From contig VWZX01000860.1 in the NCBI GenBank assembly GCA_013399015.1, positions 26,868-90,867 of the forward strand: a DNA stretch of 64,000 nucleotides. Reading direction: 5' to 3'. Below the pieces are notes generated by a model. That model worked only from the letters and a program-made list of their open reading frames with translations. It did no database searches and had not been told where the DNA came from. Below are positions 47,001 to 59,000 of this stretch, in pieces (the stretch's first letter is position 1; the number at the start of each line of letters is the position of its first letter). The DNA is from Galbula dea (Eukaryota; Chordata; Aves; Piciformes; Galbulidae). The position numbers and the translations under genes were made by a program.

Positions 47001-50000
47001 GTGAGGAAGCCACTGAGGAAGCTGCTCCCTGAGGTGGACAGTGAAGGTACCCTGGTACCCTTTGCTTTTTGGCAAGCTGCTTCTCCTATGTTTTTAGACT
47101 TCTTGCCCCAGGGTGTCCCAGGAATTGTCCTCAAAGGCCAAATGTGGTGACCAGGATTTAGATATCTGGAGGGGAGGGCATGATCCTACCTGTAGCTCAT
47201 GTGTCACCACTGTTGTCCCCTCAGGCTCCTGCTCACTGTTCCATCAGGGCAGATGTGGGCTGCAGGAGAGCACACATGATCTAGAAGGTTTCTCTTTGAA
47301 AGAAGGGTCAAATAGTCTTCCAGGATTATTCCAAGACTCTTTCAAGGTGCATCTCTGCCTTTTCATGTGCCCTTTCTTGAGCTGGAAGGGCTGCAACCAA
47401 CAGGAGTTTGAACCTGAACTTCTGCCTCCAGCAGCTTGCTAGGCTGGGAGAGGAGAGCTACAAGATGCTGAGGGGGCACTGGAGCATCTGTGGGAGGAGG
47501 AAAGGCTGAGAGCCCTGGGGCTGCTTAGCCTGGAGAAGAGCAGCCCCAGAGGGGAGCTGCTCAATGCTGAGCAGGAGCTAAAGGCTGAGAGCAAGAGTGG
47601 TGGCCAGGGCCAGGCCAAGGGGCACTGGCCACCAACTGGGAGCCAGGAGGAGAAACTTGTTTGTTGTGAGGGTGTTGGAGCCCTGGCCCAGGCTGCCTAG
47701 AGAGGTTGTGGAGTCTCCTTGTGTGGAGAGCTTCCAATCCCAGCTGGAGGTGACCCTGGGCAACCTGCTGTGGGTGACCCTGCTTGGCCTAGATGCTCTG
47801 CAGAGCTCCCTTCCAACCCCAAGCATGCTGGGATCCTGTGAGCTTGCAGGGCAGCAGTCAGAGCTGAGCAGAGTGAACCAGAGCATGTCAGCAATTCTGA
47901 GCTCCTTCCAAAACCTCCACTGGGCTGCCAGACATGGCCAACTCCTTTTGGGAAGATGTCAAGACCAAGCCCAGCTTCCATTCCCTGCTGTTAACCCTTC
48001 CTTGTAAGATATCTTCCTGGCAAGGTGCTACTCAGCAAGCCCTGGGTTACCCAAGGACCATGTCAGCCTGTGGTGAGCAGGGAAGGATTTATTCCCTCTC
48101 ATTCCTGCAGGCAGAAAGGTCACCTGCTCCCCTAATTCATGGCCATTTTCCTCCTTCTCTGACCCCTAATAGCTGCCTTGGAATTCATCCTTCCTTTCTG
48201 CTTCTCCCCTGCAGCTGGTGACCTTCTGAAGCTATTGATTCTTGCCCTACTTCATTAGGCCAAAGCAATTGGAGGTTGGTTAATGGTTAAGCCCTGAGGC
48301 AATAACTCTGCTCTGCCCTTTCAGCTGAGTGACTTGCACCCCTCAAGTGTCTCCATCCAGCCAATTGTGTCTTGGATTTGGGTGTTTCTGATCTCCAAAG
48401 TTGTAATTGAAGCCAGGCATGTTCCTGTTAGTGTTATCTGAAGCCTCAGAGGCCTTTCCATGCACCAAGGAGCAACTGAATCAACAACATCTTTACTCAG
48501 AGAATCCTTTTGGTTGGAAGAGACCTCTAAGGTCAGCAAGTCCAACCATTAACCCAACCCCACTAAACCATGGCCCTCAACATCACCCCTCCATGGCTTT
48601 TCAAGCCCTCCAGGCATGGGGACTCCACCCTGGGCAGCCTTGACCAGGCCTTGGCAACCCTTCTGGGGAAGAAATTGTTCCTCATGTCCAACCTAAACCT
48701 CCCCTGGCCCAACTTAAGGCTGTTTCCTCTTGTCCTATCACTTGTTCCTTGGGAGAAGAGACCAACTCCATCCTCCTAGTGAGAGGATTTTGGCAGCAAG
48801 GCCAAAAATGCCTATTTTAGTTGCAAGTAGGATGTGACCTTTACTTCTTTCCTTCCTTGGAGGGGGGTTTGTAGGGGAGGATTCAGCAGGCTGATGCTGG
48901 CAGGGAAGCTGATGGTTGCTTTGAAGGAATGCAATGACTTTTTCCTTTCTCTCTGCTTCACAGCTCTGGATTTTCTGGAGAAAATCTTGACCTTTAACCC
49001 TCTGGATCGTTTAACAGCTGAGATGGGGCTGCAACATCCTTACATGAGGCCTTATTCCTGCCCTGAGGATGAGCCAGTGTCTCAGCATCCCTTTCGGATC
49101 GAGGATGAGATCGATGATGTTTTGTTGATGGAAGCCAACCAGAGCCAGATGGCTAACTGGGACAGGTATGGGACCTCAAGCTAGGCTTTAATTCCTTAGG
49201 CAGGGCTTAACTAGGGAAGTCTTTGACCTGTTGTAGTTGTAGCATGGCATGACTGAGCTGGAAGGGACCTAATAGGATCATTGAGTTCAGCTCTTAAACC
49301 CATGGAGGACACCCCAAGGATCACCCCATGTGCCTGAGAGTGTTATCCAAGTGCTTCTGGAACACCAGCAGGCATGGTGCTGAGACAGCATCCCTGGGGA
49401 GGCTGTTCCAGGTCCCAACCATCCTCTGGGTGAAGAACCTTCTCCTAATCTCCAACCTGAACCTCTCCTGCTTCAACTTCAACCCATTTCCCCTAGTCCT
49501 AGCACTATCCACCAGATTTAGGTCAAGCCCTGCCCCTCTGCTATCCCCTGGGAGGATGTTGAAGGTGGCTATGAGGTCTCCTCTCATGCCTTTTGGGGAC
49601 TTGTTTTGGAGCTCTGGATCTAGCTAGTGATAGATGTGTAGGCCCCAGAGACCCCAGATTTGAGCCCTTTGGAGAAAGCCTTCATTGTGTTGACTTGTGG
49701 ATGGTTGGCTGAAGGTTATCCAGGAGGTTCAGAGCAGATCAAAACCTTGAGCTGAGGTCTCTCATGTCTAGGTCAGGACAAGGTAAGCAGCTAAGAAGGA
49801 ACTGAGCTTCACTTTCCTTTAGAGCTCTTTCCAGCTGAGGTGGGGGAGAGCTGGTTGAGGATGTCTGCAGCTAATTCATCTCTTTCCCCTGGGTGAGCAG
49901 AGGCTGGAGGGGACAACCAGATAAATTAGGGAAAGCTGGAAGCTCTCCTCAGGGTAACTACCTTCAGTTTATCCTCACAGCTACAAGATCTTTGGCAGTC

Positions 50001-51364
50001 ATAGTCCTCCAAAGAGCAAATCAGTTGCTGGAGGTCACTGTCACCCTTTTATCTCTTGGCTTTTCTGTTCCCTGCTGGGGCCTGCCACCAAGCTGGGGAC
50101 CTTTTACAACCCAAACCAAGTGGTTTAGAGGTGGGAAATGAGTTTGTGTGTTGTGGGACACCTGAAGAGCATTTCATTACCTGGACATGAAGCCCCAGTA
50201 ATCCAGCTTTTGAAGACACCTTGGTTAGGAGGCAGGAAATTAGATGTTGCTTTGGAAACCATGTCTAGGAATGGGTGTTGTTGGGAGTTGGACTGGCTGG
50301 AGAAGTTAGCATGTAGCAAAGGTGACCCTGCAGGGATGCTTTTGGGCCATGCCATCAGAGTCAACTGGTGATGTTCAACCTCCATGGGGTTTTCAGCTCA
50401 TCAACCACAAGCAGGGAACTTGTCTCTGGGTTGGAGTGTTCAGATTGGCTTTAATCCCAAGTGGGAAAGATGATGAAAGACCAGTTGGTTTGCTTGGTGG
50501 GTTTTTAGTCTCACTGCTGGTCCTGTCCTCAACCTCCTCAGGAGTTTCCTCACAGCCAAGGAAAAGGTCTCAAGAGCTGAGAGATCTGGAGGTGAGGAAG
50601 GAAAAGGTGAAAACAGGGCAGAGCTGTTTGAGCACTGCTGCTTCTAATGAAGCCCCCATGTCTTTTGCAGGTATCATGTCAGCCTCTCCTCTGATTTGGA
50701 CTGGAGACATGATAAATACCAGGAGATGGATGAGGTTCAGCGAGATCCCAGGGCAGGCTCAGAATCCATTGCTGAAGAAGCTCAAGTGGATCCAAGGAAA
50801 TACTCCCAAAGCAGCTCAGAGAGGTTCTTGGAGTTATCTCACTCTTCTATGGACAGAGTATTTGATGCTGAGTGTGGGAAATCCTGTGATTATAAAGTGG
50901 GGTCACCTTCTTACTTGGACAAATTGCTGTGGAGAGACAATAAACCTCATCACTACTCAGAGCCTAAGCTGATCTTAGATTTATCCCATTGGAAAAGAGC
51001 AACCATAGCACCCCCAAATGAGTTATCCCTGGAAGAAGAACCATCCAACCTCTTTCTGGAGATTGCTCAGTGGGTGAAGAGCACACAGGTGGGTTTGGAA
51101 TGTCCCAATCCTCTGCCAGAGCTTCAGGAAGGGAACCTGAATCTGCCCTCTTCTCCTCACCATCTCCATCAAGAAGCTCCAGAGGTGAAGAAGGAAACAG
51201 ACCCTGACTTTAACTTGGATGTCTTCATCTCCAGGGCCCTGAAACTTTGCACAAAGCCTGAGGATCTTCCAGACAACAAACTGAGTGACCTCAATGGGGC
51301 CTGCATCTCTGAGCACCCCAGTGAGATTGTTCAGACAGAGGTGTACCAGAAAGAGAGATGGTGA
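41078..51364 (+). CDS. MAPK4: MAPK4 (ERK4), atypical MAP kinase, all coding exons
   Basis: Exons 41078-41623, 43922-44066, 46885-47046, 48964-49165 and 50671-51364 join in frame into 582 aa (human 587). Visible kinase features: glycine loop GFGANG (27-32), catalytic Lys49 in VAVKK, HRDLKPAN (147-154), DFG (168-170), and the single-phosphosite activation motif S186-E-G that replaces TEY and marks ERK3/ERK4. The C-lobe is followed by FRIEDE (328-333), the MK5 docking motif, then the long C-terminal tail with VGSPSYLDKLLWRD and the ending ERW. PAK phosphorylation of Ser186 and activation of MK5 are known for the family. One oddity: the ERK3/4-specific SPR after the activation loop reads SPH here (196-198). 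The ATG is set by homology to MAEK.DCIAS and by the in-frame TGA at 41048. The 5' edge of the first coding exon is unresolved. Confidence 0.98.
42030..42445 (-). mobile_element. CR1, group B
   Basis: MAPK4 intron after 41623; tail to body, with a short internal deletion near 42320. Confidence 0.9.
42895..43405 (+). mobile_element. CR1, group A
   Basis: Same MAPK4 intron; from GAGGCCACAGCTGGAGCC to the tail. Confidence 0.92.
43931..43939 (+). other. MAPK4: MAPK4 activation-loop SEG codons
   Basis: TCT GAA GGC encodes Ser186-Glu-Gly, the lone activation-loop phosphosite of ERK4, at the start of the second coding exon. Confidence 0.95.
44070..44625. other. MAPK4 intron, unique part
   Basis: It contains a T-run at 44122-44133 and an imperfect duplication of CTTGCTTG/GCAAACTTCCT between about 44185 and 44300. 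Confidence 0.5.
44630..44810 (-). mobile_element. CR1 fragment, group B mid-body
   Basis: Reverse of the FGL to ECPGGQGGHQ coding block. Confidence 0.86.
44815..46400. other. MAPK4 intron, CR1-free
   Basis: Nothing supported beyond short ORFs. Confidence 0.5.
46405..46605 (-). mobile_element. CR1 fragment, group C tail
   Basis: Ends about 280 bp before MAPK4 exon 46885. Confidence 0.86.
47455..47840 (+). mobile_element. CR1, group A, internally deleted
   Basis: The usual CTGGGGCCAGACTCTGCTGA stretch is missing between GAGAGCAAGAG and TGGTGGCC (about 47596). Confidence 0.9.
47845..48495. other. MAPK4 intron, unique part
   Basis: No exon or repeat seen. Confidence 0.5.
48500..48780 (-). mobile_element. 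CR1 fragment, group B tail
   Basis: Ends about 185 bp before MAPK4 exon 48964. Confidence 0.88.
49235..49610 (-). mobile_element. CR1 fragment, group D, older
   Basis: It encodes, in reverse, a relatively clear ARTRGNGLKLKQERFRLEIR stretch, nearer to the generic CR1 than groups A-C. Confidence 0.87.
49615..50665. other. Last MAPK4 intron, unique part
   Basis: No repeat recognised. It leads to the TCTTTTGCAG acceptor at 50661-50670. Confidence 0.5.
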
Positions 51365-53013
51365 GGAACCCCCAGCTGGCAAATCCTGCTCTATCTCCCC
51401 CATTCCTCTCTTCACCAGTGCTGAGGCTTGAGTGGTTTCTAGCTGTTCATTGAGCTGGCATCCCTTTGGGTTGGTTTTCATGCTCTAGTCAATGCCTTCT
51501 TCAGCCAAGGCAAGCTGAGCCCTTTTTGAGGCCTTAGAAAGACCTTGGAAGGGAAGCAAGAGGTGGGAATAAGATCCTGAGGTTTCCTTATGCTGCCTTA
51601 ACACTCTTTGCTTTGCAATCTCTGGGACTTGCTTGCCACTTGACCTGCAGGAGGGGAAAGGTGGAGGAGGTACAGGGTAAGTTTGCAACCAGAAGCCACA
51701 TCAACTTCTTTTCCTTTCTTTTCCTATAGCATCTTAAAATGAGGAGGACCCCCCCAAAAAACAAAAGCCAAGCAAACCCTCAGCCTTTTCAAATCCTCCT
51801 CCTGGTGGCAAGGGTTGTGGAGAGCTTAGGAGCTCTCCTGGTGGGATATGCTGCCTGGTACCAGCAGCTCCACAGCCTCAGCAAAGGCACCCACCTTTGC
51901 TAATGAGAGAAAAGGAAGGAAACCTCAATTATTTTAACCTTCTGACAAAGAGGTTATGAAGAAACCAAACAGCTCCTGGGCCAGGAGAGATGTAACTTAG
52001 CCACTTGGCTTCCAGCTTCTTTGGGATGCTGCTGCTGTGGGTTTGTGAAGAGACACAGACCACAAGGGATCTACTGGAACTTGTCCTCCACCCTTCTGAG
52101 CACCTTAGGAATGAATTCCTCAGCTACCAAGAGTTTGTAGAGGGAAGAAATGTTCTCTGCTTCTAGTGAATCAAAGCTGGCAGGTTTTTAGAGTGGGAAA
52201 ACCCCCCTGTAAATAGTATCCTAAAAGCCAATCTCTGCTTTCCTTGCCATCCTGTCACTGGGCTCTCCACAGGGCCACTACTTCCCTTTGTGACAGAGAA
52301 ACTACTCCACTTAGTAACTCCAAGGTCCTCTTCCTGTCTGAATTCTTTCTACCCTGTTAACAAGCAATCTACTCAACCTTCTGAGATGGGAAGAAGACTT
52401 GTGTGGCACTCAGATGATACCTAACCTTTACTGGATGAAGCCTGGTGTCTGATCTTGGTGGGATCACCTACAGGTTTAGCTAGAGGACCAAGCCCCCAAA
52501 CTTCTTTTAACTGTGAAGATCTCTCCTGAGGTGTTGGTTGAAATGTTGTTACTCCAGCTGATGAGCAGCCTAAGTGGGAAGGCTGCTAGCTGCTTGGATG
52601 GGATGGGGTGGAAGTCTTGGAGCAAGGGTGAAGAAGGCAACTGGAAGGTAAAGTCATTGGTGATGGCATCTGGAAGGAAAAGCCACCAGAGAAGGAACCT
52701 GGTAGGCAAAGCCCTTGGGATCTTGTCTTTGCTTTGAGCTTTTGGACATCCCCCCCAAGTGGTTTAGAAAGGGGAAAGGAGGGAAGAATCAGAGGTTTGG
52801 ATTCCAGTGTGGTGCAGGTTATTGATATACTTCAAAGCTCAGCACTTTTACTGGTGGTGGGAGAAATTTGGATGCTGAAGAAGGATGGAGAGAGGATCCC
52901 AATCTAGCCTCCACCACAACTGACCACCCATGGTCCTGCTCAGCTTCACTGGGAGCCCAGCAGTGGGCAGCAAAGGTTAGGATGGGAATTGTCAGCACTC
53001 AAGTGAGTGCCCA

Positions 53014-53040
53014 GAGAGGAGGAGGAGGAGGAGGAGGAGG
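53014..53040 (+). repeat. (GAG)n trinucleotide run
   Basis: About nine GAG/GGA units within the presumed MAPK4 3' UTR. Confidence 0.85.
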
Positions 53041-53582
53041 CAAGAGCAGCTGCAGTTGTGTCCCATCCCTTCCTGGTGCCACCCTTGGAGGAGGAGATGG
53101 GAGTTGCACAAACACCACAGCCAGATGCAACAACTGCAAATGAGGTGGTTGGGAGTTGAAACCTGAAGGATAAGACCTGCAAGGTGACCTCTAAAAGTCT
53201 TCTTCTGCTGGGTGAGAGCAGGAGCAATCCAACTCAATGGCCATCAGTCACCACCTCCTCTGAAACCAGAAGCCATCATCCATGGGTTGTTCCCTTTGAG
53301 CTGGGACTATTTCTTTTGGCCATGAAAGTAGCAGCTTGACTTCTAAAGAGGAGAGGGAAGCTTTTGAGGGTCTACAGTTGAAGTGGGATTTTCCCTTCCC
53401 AAGAAGCAAAGGGAGTGTGGTGCTTCCCCCTCTGGGATGTTCCAGCTTGGTTGGTGAGCTGTTGTTATTTTCCTGTTGTTCCAAAACCTTGGGCAAATTG
53501 GGAGATGAAAGGAATGGCTTCAATTTGTTCCCTGAGTGTGCTCTCAGCCAATCCCAGGCCAGATTTCCAGCTCATCTCTGAC

Positions 53583-53588
53583 AATAAA
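53583..53588 (+). promoter_or_regulatory. Likely MAPK4 polyadenylation signal
   Basis: A canonical AATAAA, the first found after the MAPK4 stop. Confidence 0.5.
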
Positions 53589-53699
53589 ATTGAAGGCCTC
53601 AGCCTTCCTTGCTTGGTAGTGTGGAATTCTTGTGTCCATGAGGAGAGTGGAAATGTTTCTTCTTGTCCTTACATCTAGGTTTCTTCTGCAACTCAGCTC

Positions 53700-53855
53700 C
53701 AGGGAAGTGGGCCAAGCTGCCCAGAGGAGTTGTGGAGTCTTCTTCTCTGGAGAGATACCATCCCCACCTAGAGGTGATCCTGGGCAGCCTTTCTCTTGGT
53801 GACCCTGCTCTAGCATGAGGTTGCTGGAGACTATCTGAGCTCTTCAGGGTCCCAG
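53700..53855 (+). mobile_element. CR1 tail fragment, group A
   Basis: Diverged tail lying about 110 bp after the MAPK4 AATAAA. Confidence 0.75.
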
Positions 53856-53859
53856 GGAG

Positions 53860-54400
53860 GAGAATTGAGACCTTATCATCAACCTGCTGCCTTCTGCAAA
53901 CTGCTGCTTCTTGGCACCTGGCAGTGGGATGGGTGGACAGCCTGGATTTAGAGAGGCAGCAGCATGAAGATGCTGAGGGAGAAGCAGAAGAGTGCTCCTT
54001 GTGATCTCCAAACCTCAGGAGTGAGTGATGTGCTCCTGTTTGGTGAGGTCAAGAAGCACCACAACCCCACAAGGGTCTTCAGGGATGGAAGCAGGTGTTA
54101 GGGACATCCTGAGAAGGGTTTCCTGCACAAGCCAGAGGCCAAAGGCAAAGCACAGCACAGGATCACTGACTATGACAAGCAAAGCTAGCAGTCCCCAGCC
54201 TCCTAACCATCATTTCTGTCCCCTTTTTAACTCAGGAAACACACAGCACAATCCTGAGTTGCTTTGATTAATCTTGCAGTGCCAATATGGTGCCTGAGGA
54301 ACTGTTTTCCTTTAGCTTTGGAGAGAATTTAGGCAAGTAGATCTTTGGCAGGAGAGGCTACACCTGAAAATGGACTGAATTCCTCTGCTGGGAGATTTAG
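53860..54400. other. Unassigned sequence downstream of MAPK4
   Basis: No feature supported. Confidence 0.5.
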
Positions 54401-54404
54401 ACTA

Positions 54405-55300
54405 GTGGCTGAAGCTGAGGCAGCAGAGTGCCCAGGTTGGCAAGAAGGCCACCAGCAGCCTGGCTTGGAGCAGCAGGACTAGGGCAGGGCTTGGCCTCCT
54501 GGCCTGGGCACTGGAGAGGCCACAGCTGGTATCCTGGGGGCAGGTTTGGGCTCCTCACTCACTCCAAGAAGGACCTGGAGGTGCTGGAGTGTGTGCAGAG
54601 AAGGGCAAGGAAAGGTGGGGAAGGGTCTAGAGGCCAAGTGTTGTGAGAAGCAGCTGAGGGACCTGGGGTTGGTTAGGCTGGAGAAAAAGGGGGCTGAGGG
54701 GAGACCTTCAGACTCTCTCCAGATCCCTGCCAGGAGGTTGGAGCCAGGTGGAGGTTGGTCTCTTCTCCCAAGGAACAAGTGATAGGACAATGGGAAACAG
54801 CCTCAAGTTGCACCAGGGGAGCTTTAGGTTGGCCATGAGAAACAATTTCTTCCCCAGAAGGGTTGTCAAGGCCTTGCCCAGGCCAGTGGTGGAGTCTCCA
54901 TCCCTGAAGGGCTTTGCAAAGCCCTGGAGCTGTGGTGCTGAGGCCATGGGTNGAGAAAAAGGGGGCTGAGGGGAGACCTTCAGACTCTCTCCAGATCCCT
55001 GCCAGGAGGTTGGAGCCAGGTGGAGGTTGGTCTCTTCTCCCAAGGAACAAGTGATAGGACAATGGGAAACAGCCTCAAGTTGCACCAGGGGAGCTTTAGG
55101 TTGGCCATGAGAAACAATTTCTTCCCCAGAAGGGTTGTCAAGGCCTTGCCCAGGCCAGTGGTGGAGTCTCCATCCCTGAAGGGCTTTGCAAAGCCCTGGA
55201 GCTGTGGTGCTGAGGCCATGGGTTAGTGGTGATCTGGCAGTGTTAGGTTAACACTTGGACTTGGTGATTTTAAAGGTCTCTTTCAACCCCAATTCTTCTC
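54405..55300 (+). mobile_element. CR1, group B, with an internal duplication at an N
   Basis: B body and tail, artificially lengthened by a 271-bp direct repeat around N 54952. Confidence 0.9.
54681..55223 (+). repeat. 271-bp direct duplication separated by a single N
   Basis: 54681-54951 and 54953-55223 read as identical at an offset of 272, with one N between. This is the form expected of unmerged overlapping contig ends. Confidence 0.92.
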
Positions 55301-55654
55301 TGACTTTAAGTGGAGCTGTGTGGGGGATTCAGGGACTCCCAGAGGCCTGGTTCTCTCTAGAGTGTCCAAGAACTTCTTCAGGAGGCTGTTCCCAAATCAG
55401 GGCTGTCCCTCTGGAGGGGAGATGAGCTTGAGAAGATGAGAAGTGTTCCCTGCTCTTGTGCATGAAGCCCTGAGGTGCTTGCTCTTCCTGAATCCCATCT
55501 GATAGGTTTTGGAGTGGCCAAGGATTTAAGCAGCTCCTCAGCCAGCAGCTCAGCAGCATCATTGCCCTTCTGAGGCCACCTTCAGCTTTGAGAGAACTTT
55601 TAGTGCTAACTGAAGGTAACTCTGCATCCCCTCTGAAATCTGGGACAGGGATAA

Positions 55655-55995
55655 GGATAGAATGAGTTTGGGTGGGAAGGGATTTTGCAAGGTCAGCTAG
55701 TCCAACCCCTCTGCAGTCAGCAGGGACATCTGCAACTAGAGCAGGTTGCTCCCAGCTCCAACCAACCTGAGCTGGGATGGTTCCAGGGATGGGACATCTC
55801 CCAGCTCTCTGGGCAGCCTGGGCCAGGCTCTCCTCACCCTCAGTGGAAACAATTCCTTCCTCCTCTCTAGCCTAAATCTCTCCTCTTTTAGTTTCCAGCC
55901 ATCAGCCTTGGTCCTGTCCTGCTAAAAAGTTTGCCCCCATCCCTCTTCTAGTCCTGGGAGGCCACCAGAAGGTCTCCCTGGAGCCTTCTGTTCTC
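55655..55995 (-). mobile_element. CR1, group C
   Basis: Reversed tail to the LQGDLVA-coding block. Confidence 0.87.
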
Positions 55996-56637
55996 TTTGG
56001 CCCTCTTTTTTGCTCTCTGCATATCCTAACTACATCCTTGTACTCTTCCTGTATCACCTGCTCCTTCTTCCAGAGGTGCTAACCTCTCTTTGTTGCCCTG
56101 AGTGCCAGCCCAGAACTTCCCTGTTCAGCTAGACCAGTCTTCTTCTCTCTTGGCTTGTCTTTCAGCACATGACAGCCTCCTCCTGCCCCTTTTAAGATGT
56201 TCTTCTTGAAGAAGGGTCAGCCTTCCTGCTCCTGCAGCACATATTAGGTGAGAGAGAGACAGAAAAGTGCTGGCTGCTCATGTCAAGCTCTTAAACCTAG
56301 CTGCAAGGTCACCAAACTCTTCCTGGGGGGGGTTAGATTCTCCCTTGAGGTGGCTGAGGGACATCTCTTCCCAGCTTAGCTGAAGTTAGTGGGACTTTAG
56401 GCCTTCTAAACTCATGAATCAATAAGATTTGGGGGCTTTTTGGACCTTCTTTGGTCTAATAAATGTGTTAACAATCCCAACCTGGTGTATGCTGAGTGCT
56501 CAGAAGAGGGCAGTCCTGCCTCTCTCTAGCTGCTCTACTTGAATGAAGTCTGAAAGCCCTGAGCTGGTGGAGAGCTGCAAGCCTTGGAGAACATCTCTGG
56601 GCTGGAGAAGGCCTCAGCACCACCCCAGGTCTACCCA

Positions 56638-56775
56638 GCTGGCTCCAATCTCCTGCCAGGGAGTTGGAGAGAGTCTGAAGGTCTCCCCTCAGCCTCCTCT
56701 TCTCCAGGCTAACCAACCCCAGGTCCCTCAGCTGCTCCTCACAACACTTGGACTCTAGACCCTTCCCCACCTTGA
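56638..56775 (-). mobile_element. CR1 fragment, group B
   Basis: Only the EKRRLRG to KCCEEQL coding block, reversed. Confidence 0.87.
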
Positions 56776-56779
56776 CCCC

Positions 56780-58025
56780 AGATGGGCTTGTTGTGACCCT
56801 CAGCCCTATTTAACAGAACTAAAGAGTAGGAAGGTGATGATTCCAGTTTATATCAAGCCACAGGAAGGCTGCCAGGCTGGAGTGGAACAATTCCTGAGCT
56901 TGGAGGTGAATAAAAACTCCCCTGACTACTGCAGGAGTTTGTTTGTTCAGTAGCTGTGTGTACAGAGCTGCATGATCAGTGCCTCTAGGGGAGTGTCAGT
57001 GGAGGTGTGGAGGAGAGGAAAAGAGCCTTGGGTCTAAGTGAATTGAAGGTGTTTGGGGTTTTTCAGTTCACCTTCAGCATCAGGGCCAGAAAAGCCAAGA
57101 AGAAGTAGTTTGGGAGTCAAGAGAGACAAGCAAGAGCCCTGTCAGTTGGCTTTAGGGAGCTGAGGAATGCCAAGGGCTCCCAGTTGTTCTCTTGGCAACA
57201 GCAAAGCAGCACCAGCACGTGTGCCAGGAGAAACTCTTCTGTACTCAGCACCAAATATGGGGCTAAAAGTCCCTAGGAGGCAGAGATCTCCTCTCCAGGC
57301 TGACCTGGAGCTTGGAAAAGCTTTGCTGGCTAAGGCTGGGTTTGGAGAATGAATTTAAGTGGTGGCAAAGAGCTGTCTCCAGGGGAAAAGCTCTCTCTCT
57401 CCCTCCTTTTAAAACTGGTTGCTGGGAATTCTTCCTCCTGCCCCAGGAGGAGAAACTTGTTTGGTGTGAGGGGAAACTTGTTTGGAGGCTGAAGCTTTAA
57501 AGTGTGTTTTTAAATGCCTTCCATTTGGGCTATTTTTAGCCTGGCACTAAGTCATGACCTTGCATGTGTTTTTAGCAAGCTCCTTTGTTTAGAGGTGCAG
57601 CAGCACATGATTCAGGAGCTTTTCAAAGCCATCCCAGGCTTGCTGATGAGCTGTTAGGGTGTGAGGAAAGCAGCAGGCTCTGCTGCCCTTCAGGACAGGC
57701 CTCCAAATCATGATTAAGAAGAGGTTTTCATGCAGGAGCTTCCTATATTCTTGTCAGGGTTGCTTTAGCAACTCTGCTTGTTGGAACTGCCCAGTGCTCA
57801 TTCAACTAAAGTTCCAGAAGAGAAAGAACAGCCTCAGCAGCTGTAACACTGGCAAACATCTCAGAGCCTGAGCTGGAGAGGAGCTGGGTGAAGTTGCAGA
57901 GGAGCTGAGCAGTAGCTTCCCTCTCCACATACCTTGAAAGCTGACCTGGGGAAGAGTAGCATTAAGATCCTGTTAGGAAGCAGTGTCCATCTTGCTTCAA
58001 GTAAGTATAGCCAAGGGGGACCCTG
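56780..58025. other. Unassigned sequence before the second CpG island
   Basis: It contains a short direct repeat of GGAGAAACTTGTTTGG-like sequence near 57448-57486, recalling the A-group CR1. No exon seen. Confidence 0.45.
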
Positions 58026-58029
58026 TGGT

Positions 58030-58400
58030 GGAGGAGGGGTCCCCATCCCCTCATTGCACTGCTCCTCTCAGTCTCTGTCCCCTCATACCTAAGGTCCCCT
58101 TATGGCCATAGTCCCCTCACAGTGCATGGTCCCTCCATGGTCCCCTCACAGCCCTGTCCCTCTCATAGTCTCCATCTCCTCATAGGGCCTGGTCCCCTCA
58201 AGGCCATGGACCCCTCAGGGTCTCCATCCCCTCACAGCCACTGTCCCCTCAGGGTCCCCATCCCCTCACAGCCACTGTCCCCTCAGGGTCTCCATCCCAT
58301 CCGGGTCTCCATCCCCTCACAGCCACTGTCCCCTCAGGGTCTCCATCCCCTCACAGCCACTGTCCCCTCAGGGTCTCCTCTGTCCCCTCCCGGTCCCAGT
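58030..58400 (+). repeat. 34-bp tandem repeat built of two 17-bp halves
   Basis: Regular units start at 58218, 58252, 58286, 58337 and 58371, with a 17-bp half unit at 58286-58302. Both halves end near CCCCTCA. Degenerate copies extend upstream to about 58030. It ends about 100 bp before the CpG-island promoter. Confidence 0.9.
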
Positions 58401-58479
58401 CCCTTCACTGTTCCCAGTGCCCTCGTCCCGCCCTCAGCCCTCGATTCGCCATCGCCCCCGGCCTCATCTAACATCTCTG

Positions 58480-59000
58480 CCGCGCCCTTCCCGCTTTCCC
58501 CGCCTCCATGCCGAGAGAGAAAGCTCATTGGCTGAGCGCACCGTCGGCAGGCGAGCCGGCTTCTTTCTCATTGGCTGTTCTACCTATCAGTCCCGAGGAG
58601 CAGCCCGCCCTCCGGGGTGTCCCTCCCTGGTGCCTCCTTGTTTGCTCCATTCAGTGGTGGGCTCCGAGGCGGACGGAGCTTCGGCGGATGGGGAGCTGCT
58701 CTTGTACAATAGAAACAGGTCCTCGGCCAGCATCCCTCAGCAAGCAGCAGCCGCAAGAGGAGGTAGATCTCCGTTCTGGTAACCATTTTACAATGGCAGT
58801 GGCGTTCGAAAGGCCTCTGTCCCTTTACAAACCTCGATTTTTGGGGGAGTTTTCTCCAGAGCTTCGACCCTTGTTGCCTTTCCTCCTCGAATGCCTCCCC
58901 GCCCTTGGCAACCTCTCCCCCGGCCCTACCGCCTGCGTGAAGGAGAGGGCGTTTGCTTCGTTCCTTAGCCCACCGGGAGCAGGGAGGGCCCAAGCCGTGG
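58480..59000. promoter_or_regulatory. CpG-island promoter of the next gene (possibly ME2)
   Basis: CpG-dense DNA with an E2F-like TTCCCGC (58488-58494) and two inverted CCAAT boxes, ATTGG at 58527-58531 and 58570-58574. The 43-bp spacing is near four helical turns. Human gene order would place ME2 on this strand downstream, but no ME2 coding exon is visible before the window ends. Bidirectional activity is possible. Confidence 0.6.
58640..58779 (+). other. Candidate first exon with MGSCSC-type ORF
   Basis: The ATG at 58688-58690 opens MGSCSCTIETGPRP, a Met-Gly-Ser-Cys-Ser-Cys start that would suit N-myristoylation plus palmitoylation. The frame stays open through a weak donor (TCTG then GTAACC, GT near 58780) and on to a stop near 59023. 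I do not recognise the protein. It may be only a short open frame in a 5' UTR. Confidence 0.3.

Larger units (their letters stand above)
51365..53590 (+). other. MAPK4 3' UTR
   Basis: About 2.2 kb after the TGA is free of CR1 and leads to AATAAA at 53583-53588. The length resembles the long mammalian MAPK4 3' UTR. A (GAG)n run lies inside it. A second AATAAA at 56458-56463 is possible but lies beyond several CR1 copies. Confidence 0.6.

Noticed and set aside
53014..53237. Poly-Ser/Gly ORFs
   Set aside because: They are translations of the (GAG)n run in the MAPK4 3' UTR.
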